From the NCBI GenBank assembly GCA_003520105.1, contig DOVL01000279.1:1-5731 (forward strand): a DNA stretch of 5,731 nucleotides, written 5' to 3'. The notes beneath the pieces were generated by a model, which was not told the DNA's origin, made no database searches, and was given only the letters and a program-made list of their open reading frames with translations. A program made the position numbers and the translations under genes. Each line of letters opens with the position of its first letter. Position 1 is the stretch's first letter. Origin of the DNA: Lachnospiraceae bacterium. GTDB lineage: Bacteria > Bacillota > Clostridia > Lachnospirales > Lachnospiraceae. Shown here in pieces: positions 1-5,731 of the stretch.

Positions 1-758
1 CCGGTGTCGGCAAGACCGAGCTTGCGAAGACTCTGGCCGAAGCACTCTTCGACAATGAGGCAAGTATCGTTCGAATCGATATGAGTGAATATATGGAGAA
101 GCACAGCGTGGCAAGGCTTATCGGAGCGCCTCCGGGATATGTCGGATACGATGAGGGCGGCCAGCTTACAGAGGCTGTCAGAAGAAAACCTTATTCGGTA
201 GTTCTCTTCGATGAGGTTGAGAAGGCACATCCGGATGTATTTAACGTAATGCTTCAGATACTGGATGATGGTCGTATTACCGATTCCAAGGGCAAAACTG
301 TTGATTTCAAAAATACGATTCTTATCATGACTTCAAACATCGGCTCTGAATTTCTTCTTGAAGGAATTGATGAAGACGGCAGCATCAAGAAGGAGGCTGA
401 GGAACAGGTAGAGGGACTTCTGAAGATGCATTTCAGACCGGAGTTCCTGAATCGACTTGATGAGATAATAATGTTCAAGCCGCTTACTAAGGACAATATC
501 AAGAATATCATCGATCTTCTTGTTAAGGATCTGAACAAGAGGGTAGAGGATAAGGAAATATCGATCGAACTGACAGACAAGGCAAAGGAGCTTATTATCG
601 AAGGCGGCTATGATCCGGTTTACGGCGCAAGACCGCTTAAGAGATACCTGCAGAAGAATGTTGAGACACTCGTGGCAAGAAAAATCCTCAGCGGATCGGT
701 AAGTATCGGACAGAAGCTTACGATAGATGCAGAGGACGGAAAACTGGTTGTGAAATGA
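1..758 (+). CDS. clpB: ATP-dependent disaggregase ClpB, C-terminal part (5' end outside window)
   Basis: ClpB is a cytosolic hexameric AAA+ chaperone that pulls proteins out of aggregates together with DnaK/DnaJ/GrpE. The frame is already open at base 3 and gives 251 visible residues, roughly the last 30% of a protein usually near 860 residues. What is seen is the second AAA+ domain: the end of its Walker A (GVGKTEL, visible residues 1-7), the pore-loop stretch [13 protein letters not shown], the Walker [12 protein letters not shown], the sensor-1 region MTSNIGS, the arginine-finger region [12 protein letters not shown], and the sensor-2 segment [11 protein letters not shown] in the C-terminal small domain. 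The choice of ClpB over the close relative ClpC rests on DEVEKAH, the ILDDGR segment and [11 protein letters not shown]; ClpC usually has DLEYGARPLRR there. The distinguishing middle domain is outside the window. The ATG at base 81 is internal ([11 protein letters not shown]) and not the start. No GC-rich terminator follows the stop. Confidence 0.88.
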   Translation, partial: GVGKTELAKTLAEALFDNEASIVRIDMSEYMEKHSVARLIGAPPGYVGYDEGGQLTEAVRRKPYSVVLFDEVEKAHPDVFNVMLQILDDGRITDSKGKTVDFKNTILIMTSNIGSEFLLEGIDEDGSIKKEAEEQVEGLLKMHFRPEFLNRLDEIIMFKPLTKDNIKNIIDLLVKDLNKRVEDKEISIELTDKAKELIIEGGYDPVYGARPLKRYLQKNVETLVARKILSGSVSIGQKLTIDAEDGKLVVK

Positions 759-794
759 TAAACTTCTGTTAGAATCAGCGGCAGATGATTAGGG

Positions 795-824
795 ACTATT
801 TTTTGTGGCTTCTAAAAAAATAGT
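795..824. other. A/T-rich inverted repeat after clpB
   Basis: ACTATTTTTT (795-804) is the exact reverse complement of AAAAAATAGT (815-824), with a 10-base spacer. It lies 36 bases after the clpB stop. It is too AT-rich to be a good intrinsic terminator, and no T-run follows the second arm. The right arm ends on the first base of a possible -35 box, so the A-tract could act as an UP element or the palindrome as an operator. Both roles are inference. Confidence 0.4.
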
Positions 825-852
825 TGCAAATATAAAAAATAATTGATATTCT
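824..852 (+). promoter_or_regulatory. Candidate sigma-A promoter P1 for the ABC-F leader
   Basis: TTGCAA (824-829) and TATTCT (847-852) stand 17 bases apart, each matching four of six consensus bases. An A-rich tract lies directly upstream. Transcription would begin near 859, about 16 bases before the ribosome site of the seven-codon leader ORF. That gives the short 5' end expected for a leader-peptide transcript. The individual boxes are weak; the spacing and position support the call. Confidence 0.45.
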
Positions 853-886
853 ACGAGAGGACTTTACAGAAAACAGGAGGAGACCG

Positions 887-910
887 ATGAAAACTATTTC
901 TTGCAGATAA
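887..910 (+). CDS. Seven-codon upstream ORF (putative leader peptide MKTISCR)
   Basis: ATG at 887 runs for seven codons (MKTISCR) to TAA at 908-910. A perfect AGGAGG (875-880) stands six bases before the ATG, a better placed ribosome site than that of the large gene downstream. Such a strong site on so short a frame is characteristic of regulatory leader peptides. Antibiotic-inducible ABC-F genes such as vmlR and lmo0919 are known to be controlled by short upstream ORFs on which drug-bound ribosomes stall and change the downstream RNA fold. By analogy this ORF may sense ribosome-targeting drugs for the ABC-F gene starting at 1207. The 297-base gap to that gene is long. The peptide does not match any named leader I know, so its role is inference. 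Confidence 0.5.
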   Translation: MKTISCR

Positions 911-956
911 TTGATTTTAGAACGTAGAACATATATAGATCGCAAATTGTTTATAT

Positions 957-985
957 TTGATGATTACGTGTATCATTGTGATAAT
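957..985 (+). promoter_or_regulatory. Candidate extended -10 promoter P2
   Basis: TTGATG (957-962; first four bases match consensus) is followed after 17 bases by GATAAT (980-985; five of six). A TG at 977-978 forms an extended -10 (TGTGATAAT). By its boxes it is the best promoter in the leader region. Transcription would start near 992, after the leader ORF, giving an ABC-F mRNA without the leader peptide. In AT-rich DNA such matches can arise by chance. Confidence 0.4.
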
Positions 986-1070
986 ATGATGATAGTGATG
1001 TGATGATCAATGTAATCTGTTATTGGTGATCTGTACGATGTGACTACGGAATGCAGGAAATAATTCATAG

Positions 1071-1098
1071 TTGGTTTCTCAGAATATAGTGTGATAAT
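1071..1098 (+). promoter_or_regulatory. Weak candidate promoter P3
   Basis: TTGGTT (1071-1076) and GATAAT (1093-1098) are 16 bases apart, again with a TG at 1090-1091 making the same nine-base TGTGATAAT as in P2. A start near 1105 would place the 1150-1185 hairpin close to the 5' end of the mRNA. Only three of six -35 bases match, so this is the weakest of the three candidates. Confidence 0.22.
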
Positions 1099-1149
1099 GG
1101 CTTTGTATGTTCGTGACGTCCGGGCATAGCTTGCCGATATTATTGATCT

Positions 1150-1185
1150 TACTGACACCGCAGGATTATTCCTGCGGTGTTAGTG
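1150..1185 (+). promoter_or_regulatory. Strong RNA hairpin just upstream of the ABC-F ribosome site
   Basis: ACACCGCAGG (1155-1164) pairs perfectly with CCTGCGGTGT (1171-1180) around the six-base loop ATTATT. Five more pairs, two of them G-U, extend the stem outward to 1150 and 1185, giving 15 pairs. It is by far the most stable structure visible in the intergenic region and ends five bases before the AGGAGG at 1191. No T-run follows, so it is not a standard intrinsic terminator. More likely roles are control of ribosome access, mRNA stability, or one half of an attenuation switch. TGCAGG at 1052-1057 could compete for CCTGCG at 1171-1176, but that pairing is only six base pairs. Confidence 0.6.
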
Positions 1186-1190
1186 CTATA

Positions 1191-1196
1191 AGGAGG
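1191..1196 (+). promoter_or_regulatory. Ribosome binding site of the ABC-F gene
   Basis: A perfect AGGAGG lies ten bases ahead of the ATG at 1207, slightly longer than ideal. Another ATG at 1199 is only two bases from the site and out of frame. The ATG at 1207 is therefore the start, and it also gives the expected N-terminus of the family. Confidence 0.75.
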
Positions 1197-1206
1197 CGAT
1201 GCATAT

Positions 1207-2859
1207 ATGTCATTATTACAGGTTTCAGATCTGACCTTCGGTTACGAGGGCAGCTTTGACAATATATTTGAAAATATTTCTTTTTCGGTGGATACAGACT
1301 GGAAGCTTGGCTTTATCGGTAGAAACGGTAAGGGCAAGACCACATTTCTGAATCTTTTACTGGGAAAATACGAATACAGCGGAAGTATCACAACTGATAC
1401 GCATTTCGATTATTTTCCATACAGGATCAGTGAAGAGGAACTTGATAAAACAGCTGACGAGCTCTGTGAAGATTGGAAGCCGGGAGTTGAGAACTGGCGA
1501 GTTATATGTGAGTTAAATAATCTCGGAGTAGATCCGGAGCTGCTTTACAGACCGGTTCGTACACTCAGCTTTGGTGAGAGGACTAAGGTTATGCTTGCGG
1601 TTCTCTTCTCGGGGGAAAATGAATTTCTTCTGATTGATGAACCTACAAACCATCTGGACAAGGGCGGCAGGGAAGTGATCAAGCGATACCTTAATTCCAA
1701 GAAGGGCTTTATACTTGTTTCTCATGACAGAGATCTTCTGGATGTGGTTGCGGATCATATGCTGGTGCTTAACCGCGAATCGATCGAGGTTGTTGCAGGC
1801 AATTTCAGCAGCTGGTGGGAAAATAAGGAGAAGGCGGATGCGTTTGCTATTTCCGAAAATGAGAAGCATCTGAAAGAGATCGGCAAACTCAAGGCTTCAG
1901 CTGACAGAGCCGGGAGATGGGCAGAGAAGAGTGAGTCGACCAAGATCGGTTTTGATCCGGTGAAGGAGAATGACCGCTCAATTTCCACCAGAAGCTATAT
2001 CGGTGCGAAGACCAAGAAAATGCAAGCTCGTGTGAAGAATTTTGAGAAAAGGATGGACCGTGAGATTGAGGAGAAGGAGGGGCTTCTGAAGGATATCGAG
2101 AAGACAGTGGATCTGAAGTTGATGCCTCTTCAGCATCATAAAAAGGTTCTTGTTGAGTGCAGGGATTTCTCACTGGCATATGAGCAGAATGGGAAGAATG
2201 AGGATCCGGATAGCGTAACGACATCATACGGTAATGTTAGTCGGATGGATGATACACAAAAAAACGTATTCAAGAATATCACATTTCAGCTCATGCAGGG
2301 CGACATACTCTTTCTGAATGGTGAGAATGGATGTGGTAAATCCAGTCTTATTAAAGCTATTTTGAGAAATGCAGGAATGGACGTTGATGATTGGAGAACA
2401 CCGGTCGAAGAAAATGCTAATGATATAGGCAATATTGATAGCCATAAGAACAGAAACATAGTAACGTCAGGCAGGTTAGAAACAGCGAGCGGACTGATCA
2501 TTTCGTACATCAATCAGAATACCTCTCATTTGAAAGGAAGTCTGAAGGATTATGCGAAGGAGCAGGGGCTTGATTACAGTCTGCTTCTGACATTGCTTCG
2601 TAAGCTTGATATGAGCAGGGTGCAGTTTGATAAAAATATGGAGGATTATTCCGAAGGACAGAAGAAGAAGATCCTGATTGCAGCGAGCCTTCTGACACAG
2701 GCACATGTGTATATCTGGGACGAACCGATGAACTACATAGATGTCTTCTCAAGAATGCAGATCGAAAAGCTGATAGAAGAGTATAAACCGACAATGATAG
2801 TGGTCGAGCATGATACAAGATTTAGAGAAAAACTTGCAACGAAAATACTAGATATGTGA
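1207..2859 (+). CDS. Lsa-type ABC-F ATPase, predicted ribosome protection protein
   Basis: ABC-F proteins are soluble ATPases with two ABC domains and no membrane part; resistance members bind the ribosomal E site and displace drugs from the peptidyl-transferase centre. This 550-residue protein has the whole layout. Domain 1 has Walker A GRNGKGKT (38-45), signature LSFGE (120-124), Walker B LLIDEPTNHLD (141-151) and switch His173. A charged helical linker (about 199-312) follows, the region that reaches toward the drug site. Domain 2 has Walker A GENGCGKS (372-379), signature YSEGQ (481-485), Walker B VYIWDEPMNYID (501-512) and switch His535. IWDEPMNYID, ISYINQ and the N-terminal GYxxxxDxxF-like start recall Lsa(A)-type proteins, which give resistance to lincosamides, pleuromutilins and streptogramin A. 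It is about 50 residues longer than Lsa(A) (near 498), through insertions at about 329-352 and 391-428. Both catalytic glutamates (145, 506) are present, so activity is likely. The drug range cannot be read from sequence. The gene is monocistronic, with its own leader and terminator. Confidence 0.87.
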   Translation: MSLLQVSDLTFGYEGSFDNIFENISFSVDTDWKLGFIGRNGKGKTTFLNLLLGKYEYSGSITTDTHFDYFPYRISEEELDKTADELCEDWKPGVENWRVICELNNLGVDPELLYRPVRTLSFGERTKVMLAVLFSGENEFLLIDEPTNHLDKGGREVIKRYLNSKKGFILVSHDRDLLDVVADHMLVLNRESIEVVAGNFSSWWENKEKADAFAISENEKHLKEIGKLKASADRAGRWAEKSESTKIGFDPVKENDRSISTRSYIGAKTKKMQARVKNFEKRMDREIEEKEGLLKDIEKTVDLKLMPLQHHKKVLVECRDFSLAYEQNGKNEDPDSVTTSYGNVSRMDDTQKNVFKNITFQLMQGDILFLNGENGCGKSSLIKAILRNAGMDVDDWRTPVEENANDIGNIDSHKNRNIVTSGRLETASGLIISYINQNTSHLKGSLKDYAKEQGLDYSLLLTLLRKLDMSRVQFDKNMEDYSEGQKKKILIAASLLTQAHVYIWDEPMNYIDVFSRMQIEKLIEEYKPTMIVVEHDTRFREKLATKILDM

Positions 2860-2891
2860 TGTAAAACGGAATAATTTAAGACAAATATTTG

Positions 2892-2935
2892 AAGTCGCCA
2901 AAGGCAAGTATTCTCTTGCTTGCGGCGACTTTTTC
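2892..2935 (+). terminator. Intrinsic terminator of the ABC-F gene
   Basis: AAGTCGCC (2892-2899) pairs perfectly with GGCGACTT (2924-2931). Inside it GCAAG and CTTGC form a second short stem around the loop TATTCT. The outer arm runs into five Ts (2930-2934). It starts 32 bases after the ABC-F stop and separates that gene from the surface-protein gene. Confidence 0.85.
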
Positions 2936-2944
2936 GTGTATAAT
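2916..2944 (+). promoter_or_regulatory. Promoter of the surface-protein gene, overlapping the terminator
   Basis: A perfect -10 box TATAAT (2939-2944) lies 17 bases after TTGCTT (2916-2921), which keeps the TTG of the -35 box. Transcription would start near 2951, giving a leader of about 46 bases before the ATG at 2997. The -35 and spacer lie within the terminator hairpin, so the end of one unit and the start of the next share DNA. Confidence 0.6.
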
Positions 2945-2984
2945 ACTACTAGCTATACGTTGCTAAAAATAATAGAATAATCAC

Positions 2985-2990
2985 AGGAGG
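2985..2990 (+). promoter_or_regulatory. Ribosome binding site deciding the start of the surface-protein gene
   Basis: A perfect AGGAGG is six bases from the ATG at 2997. Two ATGs lie close together: the one at 2993 is only two bases from the site, reads another frame and soon stops, whereas 2997 opens the long frame with a signal peptide. Confidence 0.8.
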
Positions 2991-2996
2991 GGATGT

Positions 2997-5731
2997 ATGG
3001 GAAAATTAATGAAGAAACACAGAAGACTGTTTGCCATAATGGCAGTGATAGCCGTCTTGTTCTCACTGGTCAGACCGGAGAATTTCAAGAAGGTATCAGC
3101 TGCTGATCCAAATACAGATCAGGTGGCAACAGGCAGTGATGCTGCGTCGGAGGAGGTAGATGGCGCAACATCAGGAGATGCAGGGGAGGTTAAAACAACA
3201 GAATCACCTGCAACTGAAATGGAATTGGTCGGAGATCAAAACGTAACTGTAGATTTGATTCCGGCTGAAAATGATCAGAAGGACGATGCAGCTGAGCCGG
3301 CTGAAGATATCGTGGACGAGAGTGCTAAGACGCTTTCTGTCCGAGTTGAGGAAAGCGGCTGCAACATTACGATCAATGCGCCGGAAGGAAGTATTCCTTA
3401 TCCTTATGAGGAACTTTCCGTATCCGCTCGCGAGATCACAGAGGGCAGCGCAGAATATGATTACTACCTGTCACAGTCTGCAGAGGCGCTTGAATGTGAC
3501 TCGGCTGAGAGTATCTCATTTGCAAGATTTTTTGATATAGAGATAATGAGAAACGGCGAGAAGATCGAGCCTCTTTCACCGGTTGAAGTTAAGATAGAAT
3601 ACGACGACGCACCTGTGATCACAGATGATGCAGAGCTTTCTATCGTTCATTTTGCAGAGGAAGGCACAGAGGTTATTGATGATATCGAGATTAACGACGA
3701 TGCTACAGAAATAGTTTATGAGCAGGAGAGCTTTTCTGTAACAGCGACGATAGTGTCGAATCCGCCGGCAGATCCGCCAAAGGTGAATGATAAGCCATTT
3801 CAGTGGAAGACATATGTGTTATTGGCATTGGTAGACAGTACATATTACATGGTACAATATGATGGAACACTTAAGGAAGTTTCTGAGAGATCGGATAAAA
3901 TAACATCAGATAGATTACTTATGTGGACATATGTTAAAGAAGATGATAAGTATTATCTTCGATATATTTATGAGGGGTATGATTATAATAATTTAAAACT
4001 TCCAACAAATCCAGCATATACATATATTGATCCGACTGTTGATAATGGGTTGTCATCTGATAAAGTTGATCATCAGGATATAATTAATCCTGAAACCAAT
4101 GAGACTAAAACATATTTTAATTCGCCAAAGGGTCATTGCGCAATTACAATTGATTCAAATGGACATATTATGGGAGATAATGGTAAGTATCTTTCAGTAA
4201 GTGATAATAGGATCGTTGGCAATAGTTCAGATGGCAATAATGTTGTTTTCAAATTGGCAGAAGCCACAGAGCTTCAAGATTATTATTCGTACAAGGATGA
4301 TATTTTGGGTGGAGACACATCTTATGGTCCTCTTATGGCTGCAAATCATCAGGTCAATCACATAGATATTTCTATTGATGATACCGTCACGGCAAATATT
4401 CCATTAGCGTATGGTACATATTACTATAAGGATGCAAATGATGAATGGCAGGAATTAGTTATAACGTCTGATACTAATATTCAGGTGACGCAAAAACTTA
4501 ATGTTACGCAGGATACATTGAGAAATGCTACACTTATAGCTAAAGATGTTGATGGAAATGTGCTTGATAATGCTTATGTTATTACAGGGTATTCCTCTAA
4601 TTCGGCAGATGATTTTGACAATACAGTTCAAGTAAGAATGGAGGGCGTTTTTAAAGTTTCCACTGCACCGGTCATTACACCTGAGTGGATGGCTAATACT
4701 TTTACTGATAACAATGGTAATGTATATGATTATCCGACAAAGCGTCGTGAAAAAAAGATTACTTATTCATTGTATTCTATTCAGCATGATGTTGAATTCA
4801 AATACATTTCAGATGAGTATGGACAATTGTATGATGTTAATAGAAACCCTTTATCTATTACAACAGATGTAAAGTTAAAAAAAGAAAATTTTGGATATTT
4901 TGAAGATGGTAATACATGTCCTGGTTTAAGTGCGGATGATCGTAATAAAGGTGTTATTCCTCGAGCCGGATTATCAGGGATGGATTTCACACTTTCCGGT
5001 GATACGAATATTGAGCTGGATCTCAGACCTGTGGCTATAGAGATAACCAATGATTTCCGCGCTCCTGATGGGACTATCATTAAGCCTGATAAATCATATG
5101 ATATACCGTTCACTGTAAAGCAGAAAACACAAAATACAGATCAGGCATCTGTTATTGGAAAAAATATTGGTTCGTTTAGTGAGGAAATAAATGTATCGGA
5201 TTATGAGGATAATGAGCATACAGTAAATTCAACAGTAGATAAAACAGGAACAGGACTCGTAAACGATTATAATGTTGATCGCGGAATGGTCTATGTTGAA
5301 GAAGACTATGATTCTGTTCCGAAAACAATTGTGGACACGGATGGAAATACATGGATCTACAGGCGTTCTTATATTGAAACAGAGTATGTATACAGAAATG
5401 TTGATAATAACGATAAATATCATGTAGGAAAAGAGACAAGTACTGAAAACAGCAAGTCGAACCCGGAGGTTCTTGGAAATTATAGTTATTTCGGGGAAGA
5501 TGGCAATGAAGTTGATGCCTTCAACAGATTCCTTGAATTCTATTCTCACAATATCTATGACAAAGTCATCCCGCCTACCAAAGAAGAAGTTAATCCTTAT
5601 GAAGGAAATGGTGAACTTGGCGGAGTTAAGGTTGGCGATGAAATAGAGTATATGATCACATATACAAACTATGCGTCAACTGATGAGACGGTTACTATTA
5701 CTGATGCTCTCGACAAGAATGTTGAGTTTGT
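2997..5731 (+). CDS. Large secreted multi-domain cell-surface protein, adhesin-like (3' end outside window)
   Basis: One frame is open from ATG 2997 to the right edge, giving 911 complete codons with no stop in view. Residues 1-35 are a Sec signal peptide: a basic start (MGKLMKKHRR), a hydrophobic core (LFAIMAVIAVLFSLV) and a likely cut near KVSAAD. An acidic D/E/A/T-rich, probably disordered stretch follows (about 36-110). A beta-rich module at about 113-253 contains FARFFDIEIMRNGEKIEP and ends in ESFSVTATIV; I recognise this type from large surface proteins of gut Bacillota but cannot name the family. Next comes a module at about 268-424 (KTYVLLALVDSTYYMVQYDG ... GKYLSVSDNRIVG ... VVFKLAEA), then beta-rich repeats of unknown family. 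From about 874, GGVKVGDEIEYMITYTNY and TITDALDKNVEFV match a DUF11-like/isopeptide-type surface domain. Such proteins usually carry further repeats and an LPXTG wall anchor, which would lie beyond the window. An adhesin or structural wall role is inference. No enzyme motif is visible. GC drops sharply after about codon 265. Confidence 0.82.
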   Translation, partial: MGKLMKKHRRLFAIMAVIAVLFSLVRPENFKKVSAADPNTDQVATGSDAASEEVDGATSGDAGEVKTTESPATEMELVGDQNVTVDLIPAENDQKDDAAEPAEDIVDESAKTLSVRVEESGCNITINAPEGSIPYPYEELSVSAREITEGSAEYDYYLSQSAEALECDSAESISFARFFDIEIMRNGEKIEPLSPVEVKIEYDDAPVITDDAELSIVHFAEEGTEVIDDIEINDDATEIVYEQESFSVTATIVSNPPADPPKVNDKPFQWKTYVLLALVDSTYYMVQYDGTLKEVSERSDKITSDRLLMWTYVKEDDKYYLRYIYEGYDYNNLKLPTNPAYTYIDPTVDNGLSSDKVDHQDIINPETNETKTYFNSPKGHCAITIDSNGHIMGDNGKYLSVSDNRIVGNSSDGNNVVFKLAEATELQDYYSYKDDILGGDTSYGPLMAANHQVNHIDISIDDTVTANIPLAYGTYYYKDANDEWQELVITSDTNIQVTQKLNVTQDTLRNATLIAKDVDGNVLDNAYVITGYSSNSADDFDNTVQVRMEGVFKVSTAPVITPEWMANTFTDNNGNVYDYPTKRREKKITYSLYSIQHDVEFKYISDEYGQLYDVNRNPLSITTDVKLKKENFGYFEDGNTCPGLSADDRNKGVIPRAGLSGMDFTLSGDTNIELDLRPVAIEITNDFRAPDGTIIKPDKSYDIPFTVKQKTQNTDQASVIGKNIGSFSEEINVSDYEDNEHTVNSTVDKTGTGLVNDYNVDRGMVYVEEDYDSVPKTIVDTDGNTWIYRRSYIETEYVYRNVDNNDKYHVGKETSTENSKSNPEVLGNYSYFGEDGNEVDAFNRFLEFYSHNIYDKVIPPTKEEVNPYEGNGELGGVKVGDEIEYMITYTNYASTDETVTITDALDKNVEF

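Larger units (their letters stand above)
759..1206 (+). other. Long AT-rich non-coding region / leader of the ABC-F gene
   Basis: This 448-base stretch between clpB and the ABC-F gene holds no protein gene of normal size. In order it contains an A/T inverted repeat, a promoter candidate, a seven-codon ORF with a perfect ribosome site, two further promoter candidates, and a strong hairpin next to the ABC-F ribosome site. The part from about 975 to 1045 is rich in GATGAT/GTGATG-like strings but shows no regular repeat unit. I see no tRNA, no riboswitch that I recognise, and no decayed gene. An open frame on the minus strand (973-1158) has no ribosome site and its start lies inside the hairpin, so I do not call it. 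Confidence 0.7.

Noticed and set aside
254..580. Minus-strand open frame of 108 codons inside clpB
   Set aside because: It is fully antisense to a strongly conserved AAA+ domain, has no ribosome site, and its translation resembles no known protein.
975..1020. GATGAT/GTGATG-rich run as a possible repeat array
   Set aside because: The unit length is not regular and there are no spaced identical repeats, so it is low-complexity AT-rich DNA and not an array or CRISPR.
1051..1089. Second short ORF in the leader (12 codons, MQEIIHSWFLRI)
   Set aside because: There is no proper ribosome site before the ATG; the nearest purine run (ACGGA) touches the start codon. It could matter only if reinitiation occurs.
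973..1158. Minus-strand open frame of 61 codons in the intergenic region
   Set aside because: Its start lies inside the 1150-1185 hairpin, there is no Shine-Dalgarno sequence, and the composition looks random.
1513..2818. Several minus-strand open frames overlapping the ABC-F gene
   Set aside because: They are antisense to a complete gene with all ATPase motifs, overlap one another in different frames, and have no ribosome sites.
2993..3109. ATG at 2993 as an alternative start
   Set aside because: It is only two bases from AGGAGG and its frame reaches a stop after fewer than 40 codons, while 2997 opens a 911-codon frame with a signal peptide.
3271..3540. Plus-strand open frame of 89 codons
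   Set aside because: It lies in another frame inside the long surface-protein gene, has no ribosome site, and its arginine/serine-rich translation is typical of a shifted frame.
4781..5549. Minus-strand open frames within the surface-protein gene
   Set aside because: They are antisense to a continuous coding frame with recognisable surface-protein modules, lack ribosome sites, and overlap each other.

Overview
The window looks like chromosomal DNA from a low-to-moderate GC Gram-positive anaerobe, most likely a Clostridia/Lachnospiraceae-type gut or rumen bacterium. The grounds are strong AGGAGG ribosome sites, a clostridial-style ClpB C-terminus, an Lsa-type ABC-F ATPase, and a large secreted surface protein built from modules familiar in gut Bacillota. 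The assignment is by family resemblance only. All three main genes read left to right, but they appear to be separate transcription units.

Layout. Positions 1-758 hold the C-terminal part of the ClpB disaggregase, cut by the window's left edge. Positions 759-1206 are a long, AT-rich, non-coding stretch. It carries a promoter candidate, a seven-codon leader ORF (MKTISCR) with a perfect Shine-Dalgarno sequence, two more promoter candidates sharing the string TGTGATAAT, and a 15-bp hairpin just ahead of the next ribosome site. Positions 1207-2859 encode a complete ABC-F protein of the Lsa type, a predicted ribosome-protection ATPase, with about 50 extra residues in its second ATPase domain. A clear intrinsic terminator (2892-2935) follows, and a promoter with a perfect TATAAT overlaps it. 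From 2997 to the right edge one uninterrupted frame encodes at least 911 residues of a secreted, multi-domain cell-surface protein. Its stop lies outside the window, so the frame is easy to overlook.

How the parts may work together. ClpB is a cytosolic stress chaperone. The ABC-F protein is predicted to protect ribosomes from peptidyl-transferase-site antibiotics. Its leader resembles those of known ABC-F genes that sense antibiotic-stalled ribosomes on a short upstream ORF. The surface protein is probably exported by Sec and fixed to the wall by a C-terminal signal beyond the window. Nothing suggests that the three genes form one pathway.

The two items most worth follow-up are the leader-peptide/hairpin arrangement upstream of the ABC-F gene, and the sharp fall in GC inside the surface-protein gene (about 50% to about 27%), which suggests a mosaic gene. 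I found no convincing new multi-gene system, RNA gene, CRISPR array or insertion sequence.
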